This document shows positions 35,197 to 46,128 of a stretch of 64,000 nucleotides of DNA, one piece after another. The notes under the pieces were generated by a model. It was given only the letters and a program-made list of their open reading frames with translations. It made no database searches and had not been told where the DNA came from. Numbering within the stretch: position 1 is the stretch's first letter; every line of letters begins with the position of its first letter. The stretch is from Auanema rhodensis (Eukaryota; Nematoda; Chromadorea; Rhabditida; Rhabditidae): the NCBI GenBank assembly GCA_964057225.1, contig OZ059896.1:10664001-10728000 (forward strand), written 5' to 3'. The position numbers and the translations under genes were made by a program.

Positions 35197-36616
35197 ATGA
35201 TCGTAGAGCATCATATACAAGGAAAATTCAAATTATTACGACATATATACAAAGGCCCATTTTCTGATGTGTTTGCAGTTTCGGCTTTAAATCTTAATCG
35301 TAGGGAATATGCGATGAAAACGGAACAAATGGATGGAAACATACGGTGATTCATTTCATACTTTTCCAATGTCTACAAAAAAATAATTGTTTACCATCAA
35401 CATATTTAAACAAAAAAAGAGCAGTTCAGGCCTGTGTTAAAGCTAGATGTTCTGGTACTTATGTCCTTGAAAGGTGTTGTAGGTTTTCCAAACTTTATTG
35501 CTTCAGGACAAACAACATCTTTGAGGTTAATTCTGTGAAATCAAACCAGTACTCTATATTAATATATTTTAGATATTGTATAATGCAATTAATTGGACCA
35601 GATTTAGGCAAGCTCAGACGTACATTAAAAGAGAAAAAGTGTTCAACAGAAAACTCTTGAGTTCTCATGTTTTTCGTAGCTTGCAGATTTTCACCAACTA
35701 CAGCTTTGAAGGTACTACAGCAAACACTCTTTAGAATCGAAGTATTGCATGATGCTGGATGGTTATCCAGGTAATTTTCTATATAAATTGGTGTAGTTTT
35801 TGGACAATACAGAGACGTCAAAGCTCCCAACTTTGCTATTGGCCTTGGTGACGAATCTAATGTTATTTATATGTTGGATTTTGGTTTTGCCCGAAAATTT
35901 GTGTTAGTTAAAACCTCGTAGTGTTTATGAGTCGCTATACCCATTTTGATATAGTACAGAAAAAGGAGAAGTCATACCCCCAAGGACATCTGCAGCTTTA
36001 ATGGGAACATTTCAATATACTTCCTTGGCTAGCCATGCTTATAAAGATCAGGGCAGGAAAGATGATCTTGAGAGTTGGTTTTACATGGCAATGGAACTTC
36101 TGAAAGGTTTAACGGTTTTAATAGTCAGTAATCATCCATAATTATGATTTTGAGGCCCATTGCCCTGGAGTAAATTAGATGGACATAAGGATCATCAATT
36201 AATCGGGAATTGGAAGCAACAAATCAGAGTAGAGAGAAAAACTGAATTTTTCGCCGATGTGCCGGTAGAATTTATTCAGATTATGGAAATTATTGATAAA
36301 ATGTCGTATGTTCCAAATCTTATTTTTTATTACTTTACGTGTTGCATGTAGATTTTATGACCGTCCAAATTATGAGCAAATCAAATGCTTATTAATTCAA
36401 GCTTCAGAAAAAATGAAAATATCCCTTGATGATCCTTTTGACTGGGAGGTATTTTTCAAACTTCAATAAAAACTGATTAATACAATTCAGGGAAATGAAC
36501 ATATGATAAAAAAAGCAGGGTTTGTAAGAGAACTAGGAGAATCACATATGGCATCGCTTTTAATGCATGAAGAAATCGAATTAGACACAACTCCTGTAGA
36601 TATTGACACCACTTAA
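35197..36616 (+). CDS. Casein kinase 1 / tau-tubulin kinase-like protein kinase with atypical HRD motif
   Basis: Start at 35197, five bases after a tttttcag acceptor, gives MIVEHHIQGKFKLLRHIYKG. Kinase motifs follow in order: glycine-loop equivalent KGPFSDVFAV; YAMKTE with the ATP-binding Lys; YCIMQLIGPDLGKLRRTL, the CK1-family hinge block; SRDVKAPNFAIG in the catalytic loop; MLDFGFARKF with the metal-binding DFG; PPRTSAALMGTFQYTSLASH; RKDDLESWFYMAMELLKGPLPW; and DPFDWE near the end. The layout is closest to TTBK/CK1 kinases, a group greatly expanded in nematodes and often sperm-expressed. The usual His of HRD is Ser here, while Asp, Asn and the ATP Lys remain, so activity is plausible but uncertain. 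The SAS-6 gene begins 264 bases downstream on the same strand, a spacing compatible with a nematode operon. Confidence 0.9.
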
Positions 36617-36880
36617 GTTGTGTTTATTGTAATGGAAAACTGTTTTTGGATAAAATTCAATAAATTAACAAAATATTGATAAAATTCTCAACAATTTAAA
36701 ACATGATTTGTATTTATGTGATTTTTCAGAGTATTTTTCTATGAACCTTGTTTTAACTGCTATTTAAAATCAACGAACTAGCCAAATGACGGTCTTTGTA
36801 TTAACCATACATAGCGCGAAAATAAAAAATTTAAATATGCTCATTTGCATTTTATATTTGACCGAATCATTTGATTCAAA

Positions 36881-38880
36881 ATGACTAGTACAGCAAGTAT
36901 ATTAGAAAATCCAATTATAATAAATCAAAAAGTGTTAGTTACTGTTTTGGAGCCGAAAACAGATGATCCTGCGAGGTACTGCTTCTACTTCTATCTTTGG
37001 TAATATATTTTTTAACTTAGCGCCGTTCCTGTTTCCCGAGAACTTTACTTAAAAATAGAAGAGAGAAAATTAGACAATAATGAGAAGGTACGACATTTAG
37101 TTTTGCAAAATTGAACTATTACATTTATTTAGGAGTTTCGTATAGAAATAAGCCATGCTGATGATTTTTTGTTTCTTTATGGTGATGGAATAACAAGACA
37201 GAAATACCAGGTGTCATGATAGAATTTTTAGATAAAATATTTATTATATAGTCACTAGCGGAGAGATGGAATGTCGAAAGCGATTTCGAAGATTTTTTCA
37301 AAGTATTACTTAGTAAAATAATTAAAGAAGCTGATGCTAGTCAATCGACTCAACTTAAATGTGTCGTCTCGATAGATAGGACCTATTGCACGTTCGTTTT
37401 TATTTAGAAATTTTTATTTTCGAATTAAATTTTAGGTTTGAGTTTTCAAAAAAACAAGACTTTTATATAGCTAGAATGCCAATGGAATTATCATTGGTTA
37501 CAGGAGAATCATTGTTACAGCATTTAATGAATACAATACGGAATTTGAGAGTTCGGGATAAGCTATAATATGTTAATTAATCATTTGTTTTTTCAGCGTA
37601 ATATAAGTTCTCTTACTTCATACAAAGCTAACTACAAAGAACTCCGTGAAACCAAAATCGAATTATCTGGGACTATCGAAGAGCAAAAAACGGAGATCTC
37701 GTTTCTAAAAAATGAAGTTAGTCTTTGTATTTTTATGCGTTTATACTTCTGTAATAGATAAAACACTTACGTGAAGAAAATGATGAATTAGAAAGAAAAA
37801 AAATGGAAGCTGAGAATGACTGTCAAATTGCTAGTGCTGAAATGGAAACTCTAAGAGATACGAACGAGGACTTGTTGTCTCAACTAGATGAACTTGAATT
37901 GGAAAAAAATAAACTTAATGAAGAGGTTTCCAATATATTTGGATCAAGCATTTAGCTTCTCCTTCAGGTTGAAGATTGCTTACGGGAAAGAGATTGCTGG
38001 GATCGGGAACGAAACGCTCTGGAAGAAGATTTGCGAGAAACAACTGAAGAAGTGGGGCTTAATAATTTTATTTTCTAATTTATGTCACTGTAGAAAGTCG
38101 AGTTGGAAACAATTATAGATGATCTAAAAGATCAATTAAGGAAATCTGATCATATCTTACAAAAATATTTGAAGGTATAATATATTATATTATATCTTTA
38201 TCGAGCGTTTATATAAAATGGCGTTTTTAACATTTAGCCCGAAGCTGTTAGTATGGATGCCAGTAAATTAGATGAATTATCTAAAGAAATCAAAGAAAAG
38301 GATGTTATAATTCAAGAGTTAACTGGTAAGTGTCATATTTATTATTATGACAATTTTGTTTTTTATCAGGATTACTAGCTAAAACTAAGGATCAATTACA
38401 AAAAACTGCCGTTGATTTAGAAACAACAAAATCAGAGCTGGTAAAATCTAACAATTCTTTAAATACTTTGCAGAATAGTATGTTTGCCTCGTATATCAAT
38501 TTTATTCTAAGTTTTAGTGTTAGTTTATCGAAATACTTTTGCAAACCAAAGTCCATTAATGCCAAGAAATACACTGTCCAATTTATCCGCCACTCCCAAC
38601 GTTGTGGCCAACAGAGCTAACATAATTCCCAATTTATCTCCTATGATTGCTGTAAGTTTGATTTGAAGATTCTGAATTTTTTAAAATATTTAGCAAACTG
38701 CTGGTTGTCTACCCAGAGTTCCCGATACTCCTCTTCATAGTCGAAAAGTTCCCACTCCAACTTTTAATAAGTTACGATCTAGTTTAAATCGGGAAAAGTG
38801 ATTTTCTATTTATATTTTGCAAATGTAATTTATATCATAGGTCTGCTCCTCCGCCCACTTTCAATATCGGCAAAGATTGA
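36881..38880 (+). CDS. SAS-6: SAS-6-like centriole assembly protein
   Basis: Forms the ninefold cartwheel that templates centriole duplication. Start at 36881 gives MTSTASILENPIIINQKVLV. The N-terminal head domain is recognisable: VSRELYLKIEERKLDNNEKE, FRIEISHADDFLFLYGDGIT, QKYQSLAERWNVESDFEDFF, then MPMELSLVTGESLLQHLMNTIRN. The same blocks in vertebrate SAS-6 read roughly '..V.L.D..D.YFLY...I.E.DFQSLK....L.VDF..FP' and 'L.L.LLPG....K.YLA'. From about residue 165 a long heptad-type coiled coil follows (YKANYKELRETKIELSGTI and on), then a low-complexity tail ending PTFNIGKD. Roughly 480 residues in about 12 exons. It lacks any other domain. An XRCC4-superfamily relative is the main alternative, but head and coiled-coil order fit SAS-6 better. 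Confidence 0.82.
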
Positions 38881-41003
38881 CAAGTCGAAAGAATTATCAG
38901 TTGATGATCTATTTGTATGTAAACTTTTGTTATTGTTGTCTAGTCTTTAACCATTTTTCGCGATTATGCATGGAAAATATTTTCGTATGATATGAATTTA
39001 AATAGTTATTCATGTGCCTGTTATAATCCGATTTTAGCAAAGAATTCAGTTATGTGCTCATAATTTCTTTGTTTGATATTAAACAGTTTTTCGGAAACTC
39101 ATCGAATACTCCTTTTTTTCCTTTCAACCAGTAGCGATTTATTAGCTTTTCTAGTTCATCTAAGAACAACTTTCTGCTGAATACTTCAAAACCAGTCATG
39201 AAAACAGACTTTGTTGAAAGGAGTTAGCTCTCTCGGGTTGTAGTATCTTGAAATCCACTTTCACTACCTTATGCGGATTTACTCTTCTGATCATTGTCAA
39301 ATCGCTTCTTCTATAGAATAAAATAGAAAGTTTAATTCACCTGTTGGCATTCTGCCATATTTCAAAGACAACCGGCTTGCCGCCCAATCGGACAAGTTCG
39401 GAGTCTAGTTGATTCCTCCGTTTAGCTGTCGGAGTCTGTTTGAATGCCGTGTGTATGAAGAAACAGGAGGAGCTTAATCCCTTTCACTACCATTTATACA
39501 ATATGCAGTTCCCATCAGATCTGTCATCCCTGTTTTTCAAATATTAGATCGATGATCAGGAACTTCATTCAATTTTTTGAATAAACTATTCATAAATTTA
39601 TAAACGAATAATGTAATCATAAGCAGATTTCTATTGCCAATAACTCTTTTTGACATAATTTCGAGACAAAATTGAATTTAAACTTATTTCTTCCCGTGGC
39701 TTGTAATTCAAGTTTTTACTCATAATTCGAGACCAATTATTCCAATTTCTTCATCCTGTTCATCTTCACCACTTTCTAGTAAGCTGTAAATTCAACTCTG
39801 TTGAAACTTTCCATATTTTTAATATTGATTTTATGACCTTCAATATGATATATGTATTATATCCACAGTTTGTTTTTATCCAAATTATTTGACAATCAGC
39901 AGTAGCTGTCAATCTGCCTTTAGTATGTCAAAGGAAATACTAGCACTTTGACAAACAAACACCTAAGGAAAATACTTGCATTAGACCAACAAAGGAAAAC
40001 CTAAGTTTATAGCTGTTCTATCTGAACCGGCGGACCATAAATTAGTCTCTAGTTTCTCATTTTGAATATCATTTTCTTTTCTTTTTCATTTTAGCCTTAT
40101 TAAGAATATGTACTCTTGATACATAATTTTTCGTTTTCCGGTTCAATTATCTGTGAACCAAGGGATTTATATCTTGATTTTAAGAAATACGCACATTTAT
40201 TCTGAAATAAGTACTATTTCACCTTAAGAAAGTTGCAACCTCTCAAGGTCACAGACATAGTAGTCACGTGAAGGGTGACTATTTAAAACTTGTATATTCT
40301 TTTCCCTTACCCTATTTAAAATCGCAGGTTCAATTGGACAGCTGTTTATTAATGTTTCAACCATTGAAAGCAACAATGTTATTTAAATATTGTATTAAAT
40401 TTTTTTAAGCTTTCATTTTGCTCACTTATTATGATGTTCTGATTACATTTTTTTATTTGTTTTTTTCTTATATATAAATACTATCAAATTTCAATGTTTT
40501 TTTATTACATCTTATATATATTTTCGCTTTTGCTCAACGCTTACGCTGTTCCGCATTGCCACCATACTAGAAATATTCCCCATGTTTATTGCAAACCGTT
40601 ACTAAATAATATAGATAGAACTATATATAAAATGACACTGAACAAAAATTTATGCCTTTTTTGTTTTTAACGATGTATTCATTACGTTAGTTAGTTGTAT
40701 TCTAGCAACGTAAACATTTATTTTACCAAACAAAAGTGCTTTTGAATGTGATGTTATGTCCAGTTATTCTGGAAACATACTTATCTGCCTATCATATCAT
40801 TCCTTTCACCTGTGGTTCAAGATGAAAAATAATATTCGTCATTAAAATATGAGTGAAAAATTACTATTTGTTCTAGATTTAAAAAACAGTTTAACTTCAT
40901 CGTAATACAATCATTCTACCGTTCTCTTTTTTACATTCTAAAATTATTTTTCTGAGATAAACATCACAACTTCAGCTTTGACGACTCAATTTTGCTCCTG
41001 ACT
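38881..41003. other. 2.1-kb intergenic region
   Basis: Between SAS-6 and the CRIP gene. Somewhat less AT-biased in 39.1-39.5 kb, but frames are closed and no motif is seen. It probably includes the CRIP promoter. Confidence 0.5.
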
Positions 41004-41456
41004 ATGCCTGACTGCCCTCGTTGCAACAAAGTTGTGTATTTCGGTAGGTTTTTGAGAAAAATAACAATATCTAAAAAAAGTTTTAGCTGAACGTGTGACA
41101 TCCATTGGTAAGGACTGGCACCGACCTTGTCTTCGTTGTGAGAATGAAGCTTGCAAGAGAACATTAGCAGCTGGCTCTCACTCAGAGGTTCTGACATAAA
41201 ATTACTGAACCTATTATTTTTAACTTTCAGAGAGATGGCAAACCATACTGTAACCGATGCTATGGAGCTCTCTTTGGTCCTCGTGGTTATGGCCATGGTG
41301 GAGTTGAATCTCACACATTCCACCATGGGCAAACTGGAAAGGTTAGTTCTATAGATGCTTCTTAAACAATATTTTTTCTTTTTGTTTACTATTAATTAGT
41401 TATCTGCATGGTTTTGTTAAAAGTTAAAACTTTGATAGTAACACTTTCAGGTCTAG
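41004..41456 (+). CDS. exc-9: Cysteine-rich intestinal protein (single LIM domain), EXC-9-like
   Basis: Small LIM-domain protein of the CRIP family; in C. elegans EXC-9 helps shape the excretory canal tubule. Exons 41004-41043, 41087-41187, 41231-41341 and a final GTC-TAG at 41451-41456 give about 85 residues. The start [20 protein letters not shown] leads into [40 protein letters not shown], and the CRIP signature [20 protein letters not shown]. Zinc ligands are present: CxxC, HxxC, CxxxxC (with the two-residue insertion in CENEAC, which I associate with the nematode form) and CxxC. The last exon codes only one residue before the stop. Very close to human CRIP1 in layout. Confidence 0.95.
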
Positions 41457-42213
41457 ATCGATGTGCCAGTTGACCGAAGCCCTTGTCCCAATCGTCATAT
41501 CGTCAGATACGATTTTTTGCCTCTCAGAAATGTTTCTTCCAATTAATGATCTTTCGAATATAAAATCATCAGCTCTTCAAGATTGTATCAAGATGAAATA
41601 AATATGTACTTAATTATGTTCACCTTGCGATTGAAAAATCTTCACTAATTGCTTTATGACTTCTATTTCATGTTCTCATTGCAGTTTTAGTGTATTATTC
41701 TGTATTACATTCCGTATAAAGTATGCTTATATTTTTTGTGTGAAATAAGTAATAGTCTCACTTGATTTGTTACTCTTGAGTTATTTTATTAAAATGATAA
41801 AAAAACTTTTGCAACTAGTAAGTAAAAAAATTTACCACGAATCTATACCTTTTTTTAAAATAGCGTTAAATATATAAATATCTTGAAAGGCATAAAACAA
41901 TATTAAAAAAATTAAAACTTTTTTCTTATTTTAATTTTAAAAATTCATAAATTCATTGAATTAACTATATAATTTTTTAATTGATAAATAAAACAACTTT
42001 TTAGAGATTACTAACTTTTATTTTAAAACTATTTAAAATTAATTATTTGCCGCTAAATCATAGTTTTCTTGCTGAAACCGAAATTGAATATTCAAATTAA
42101 TTAATAGGGTGGCGTCATTTCGTATTCAACTTTCGTCGTTGTTGGTCGAGCATAGTTCGTTTTTTATCTTAGATTTATGAAAAGTTTGTTCATTCATTTT
42201 AGATTTTTAAAAA
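41457..42213. other. Intergenic region upstream of HORMA gene 1
   Basis: AT-rich, no gene. An attttag acceptor-like site lies about 10 bases before the downstream ATG. Confidence 0.5.
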
Positions 42214-43751
42214 ATGCCCCCTGCTGTGATGACGTCGAATCCTTCGGAGAGCCCGATGAAAGTATCGCCTGTAGGAAAAGATGTAACTTTTTAAATTTAC
42301 TTTAAATTGATTTGTTTTATTATTTACAGTGGAGTTCTACATTCCCTGATACGTTTGATACAAAAACTGAATCAGATTTATTTATGACCAGATGCCTGTA
42401 CGTTGCTTTTTCACATATCTTGGAAAGTCGTCGTTTGATTCCCACAGATGTTTTTAAGAAAAGAACAATCGAAGGTTCATACATTGATATTTCTAATTAA
42501 GGATATATATATATATGTTTATAGGCATAGTTAAAACGTATGTGATGAATCTGAAACACCCACTAGGCCTTAGAATAGCTAATAAATTTCGAGGTGCAGG
42601 TGAAGCTATAAAGTGCGGCTACTTGGACAGTTTTGTTTTGGTCATTTCTTCCAATGAAGAAAACCCCAATGATGCTATTGAGGTTTATACTTGGAAAATG
42701 AAGTATAATGATGATGGAACTTGCTCAGCTTCTTTATCTGGGTAATTATGACTACTTTAGTATTTTAGTAAAGTGAATGATTCAGACGTGACGAGGAAGC
42801 CTTTGCTAATGTATGTTATACTGGGCCAGACTCTGTCAAAAAACAAACGAAATCTCTACTTCTTCGTGTGCGTCATATTTGTAGAAATCTTTTAGCTGCT
42901 ATTCCATCAGGAGCTTGCCCTTCCTTTAGAATCACGTATACTAGCAGTAAGTATCAAATTTGCAACTATTCTCATTATCAATCTTATTTCAGAAGCTCCA
43001 AAAGGTTATCAAGCAGAGGGCTTCAAACCTTTCCCAACCAAAGATATATATAACCTCGACGAAAGAGCTAAGGATGTTAATATTTGTGGAGTCGCTACCA
43101 GTCAAATGAAGTAAGTTATATATTTCTTCTATCTCCATACAATATTTATATTTACAGAATGCTTCTATCTGTTAAAAGTATCTTTATCGACGATGAGTAT
43201 ACATTGTGCTGTCGATTAGATGAAATGAGTGAATCTGAAGCTGGAGATATTTCTTTGTTGAATCAAACTGTTAACAATAACTCGCTTAATGATTCTATTG
43301 AACAAGCTCGATTAGATGTATGTTAATAATTAGTTTACCATTTTTTGAAAATTAATTTACAGGGGGGAATTAATACCAGCTCTGATTCTGTTAGTTCAAC
43401 GAGAATTCGCAGAACTACTAAAAGACTTATCAATAAGGAAGAAGGTAACATATTTATTATTTACAATTTTCACTTTTCAACCGTAGAACCAGTAGTTGCC
43501 AAGAAATCGGCAAACCAAGAGGAAAATACAAAACCGACTCGTCGAGCTCCAGGCAGAAAACACGTTCGTGAAGAAATTGAGGTAACTTGAATATTTTTTT
43601 AATATAGTAATTGTGATTCTTAGAATGAATTTGAAACTACTTTACCAGGATATGCATCGAACGTCACTCAGGTAAGAATTTTAAAAATTATTATTAATAA
43701 GTTTCATCTAATTTTTTTTAGTTATCTCCTGAAGCCTCTCCTAAAAAATAG
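42214..43751 (+). CDS. HORMA-domain meiotic axis protein, copy 1
   Basis: HORMA proteins of this kind (HIM-3/HTP in C. elegans, Hop1/HORMAD elsewhere) build the meiotic chromosome axis. Start at 42214 gives MPPAVMTSNPSESPMKVSPV. The HORMA fold runs from WSSTFPDTFDTKTESDLFMT through RCLYVAFSHILESRRLIPTD and GYLDSFVLVI to QMKMLLSVKSIFIDDEY, about 235 residues. After a Ser/Asn linker there is a basic region (RIRRTTKRLINK, TRRAPGRKH) and a C-terminus LPGYASNVTQ-LSPEASPKK. The TSQMK...SIFID strand matches the nematode type. This short C-terminal block is shared with copy 2 and may be a closure-type peptide bound by another HORMA domain; that is inference. Roughly eight exons. A second copy starts 690 bases downstream. 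Confidence 0.9.
42384..43321 (+). repeat. 938-bp near-identical segment, copy A (pairs with 44616-45553)
   Basis: Exons and introns of HORMA copy 1 from ATGACCAGATGCC to GATTAGATGTA match copy 2 at an offset of 2232. I noticed three differences, near 42829, 43211 and 43275, all third-position and silent. Outside these limits the two genes diverge at once. Confidence 0.93.
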
Positions 43752-44440
43752 ATACTAAATAATTTTTATATAATTTTATCCGTTACTTGTTCCTGTAAAT
43801 AATTTTCCTGTTGGAACTTCTTGTGAGTGTTTGTTTCATAATTTGATTTTAATTAGTGTTTGTTGCAAAACTAATAGTTGCTGTTCAAATAAAAAATCTT
43901 CAAAGAATAACTATCATATTTCAAAGAAAGACCTCACATCTCAATTGATTGGTTTTCTATTTGCTATGGTTTATAAATGCCAAATAAGTTGCTTATTCCA
44001 TTTGCTGTAAACCGAAATAATTTAATATTGTTAATGAAATTTGTCTGTCAGTTTATTTTAAATTGGAATATAGTTTTTAAGTAACTCGGATAGAATTTTA
44101 TAGAATCTGTCAATAGGGACTAATACAAGATTTTGGAATTCAATGTACTATAAATCACTTCGGATCGAGATTGTTTAGCATCAAACTTTATATAGAGCAT
44201 CAATTTTTTTCTTGATCAGCTATTGTAAAACTAAAGATATATTTATTCTAATTTTTACACGTCAATTACGTGGACAATATGCTAATGTGGGATAGTATTG
44301 TGTTCCGCGTCCCCTCAGTTTGAACTAAGCTATTTTAAACGACAGCAGAATTTTAATCTCCAGCAAACTTTTTACCATTAGTAAGATATCTTGTATTTAT
44401 TATAAACATTTTCATAACATAATTTTCGACTTTTGCTGCT
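43752..44440. other. Spacer between the two HORMA genes
   Basis: No gene. It does not visibly match the sequence upstream of copy 1, so the duplication did not carry a conserved promoter, or it has decayed. Confidence 0.5.
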
Positions 44441-45972
44441 ATGCCTCCTGCATTAATGCTACCAGTTACATCAGAGAGTCCGTTGAAGATTGCAACAGCA
44501 GGAAAAGATGTACTATAATAAAGATAAATTTGAACTGAAGATATATATTTATTATTTTTAGTGGAATTCAACATTCCCTGATACATTTGATATGAAAGAT
44601 AACTCAGATTTGTTCATGACCAGATGCCTGTACGTTGCTTTTTCACATATCTTGGAAAGTCGTCGTTTGATTCCCACAGATGTTTTTAAGAAAAGAACAA
44701 TCGAAGGTTCATACATTGATATTTCTAATTAAGGATATATATATATATGTTTATAGGCATAGTTAAAACGTATGTGATGAATCTGAAACACCCACTAGGC
44801 CTTAGAATAGCTAATAAATTTCGAGGTGCAGGTGAAGCTATAAAGTGCGGCTACTTGGACAGTTTTGTTTTGGTCATTTCTTCCAATGAAGAAAACCCCA
44901 ATGATGCTATTGAGGTTTATACTTGGAAAATGAAGTATAATGATGATGGAACTTGCTCAGCTTCTTTATCTGGGTAATTATGACTACTTTAGTATTTTAG
45001 TAAAGTGAATGATTCAGACGTGACGAGGAAGCCTTTGCTAATGTATGTTATACTGGGCCAGATTCTGTCAAAAAACAAACGAAATCTCTACTTCTTCGTG
45101 TGCGTCATATTTGTAGAAATCTTTTAGCTGCTATTCCATCAGGAGCTTGCCCTTCCTTTAGAATCACGTATACTAGCAGTAAGTATCAAATTTGCAACTA
45201 TTCTCATTATCAATCTTATTTCAGAAGCTCCAAAAGGTTATCAAGCAGAGGGCTTCAAACCTTTCCCAACCAAAGATATATATAACCTCGACGAAAGAGC
45301 TAAGGATGTTAATATTTGTGGAGTCGCTACCAGTCAAATGAAGTAAGTTATATATTTCTTCTATCTCCATACAATATTTATATTTACAGAATGCTTCTAT
45401 CTGTTAAAAGTATCTTTATCGACGATGAGTATACATTGTGTTGTCGATTAGATGAAATGAGTGAATCTGAAGCTGGAGATATTTCTTTGTTGAATCAAAC
45501 TGTTAATAATAACTCGCTTAATGATTCTATTGAACAAGCTCGATTAGATGTATCCTAATTGTTAATATACTATATAGAAAATTTAACTTTCAGGGAATGA
45601 ATAGCAGTTCCCATTCCGGTAGTGCTGAAACGACAATTCGTCGAACAACTAAACGACCCAGTAATAAGGATGATGGTAACATACCTATCTATCTCATATG
45701 ATCAACAGCATTTAATTGTAGAACCAGTAGTTAGTAAAAAGTCTACAATTCAAGAAGAAAGCATGAAAACTACCCGAAGAATGAAAAAAATAAGTCCTGT
45801 AGCGAAGGTATATTTTTTGATTAATATATGTATATATATAACAAAAATTACAGAAAACAACACAGAATTGTTTACCAGGATATGTTTCTAATGTAACCAA
45901 GGTATGTTTTGAAAGTTTATTTTTTTACAACGAGTATTTTAGCTATCACCTGAAACTTCCCCTCGTAAATAA
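44441..45972 (+). CDS. HORMA-domain meiotic axis protein, copy 2
   Basis: Tandem paralogue of the gene at 42214. Start at 44441 gives MPPALMLPVTSESPLKIATA. Exon 2 begins WNSTFPDTFDMKDNSDLFMT, then the HORMA core is residue-for-residue the same as copy 1 through IEQARLDV (the 938-bp shared block). The C-terminal exons diverge: NSSSHSGSAETTIRRTTKRP, then EPVVSKKSTIQEESMKTTRR and LPGYVSNVTK-LSPETSPRK. The same intron positions are used. Paired, nearly redundant HORMA genes resemble HTP-1/HTP-2 of C. elegans; whether this pair is orthologous or an independent duplication cannot be told here. The linker and tail differ much more than the core, so the copies may have distinct partners or timing. 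Confidence 0.9.
44616..45553 (+). repeat. 938-bp near-identical segment, copy B
   Basis: Partner of 42384-43321 at an offset of 2232. It includes four complete introns that read identically to those in copy A. Confidence 0.93.
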
Positions 45973-46128
45973 TTGGTAAATACGCTGTTCTACTGTTTGC
46001 AGCATATTAATGTTTTTGAATTTCGTATTTAGTAGTATACCTCACTGTAAAATTCATTATATAATAAGTATGATTTTGTTTTTCAATCTTAAAAATAAAA
46101 ATAAATGCAAACCAATTCATATTTATTT

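Noticed and set aside
42515-42745. HORMA exons as separate small genes
   Set aside because: Splice sites and phases join them into one HORMA protein; the in-frame ATG at the exon start is incidental.
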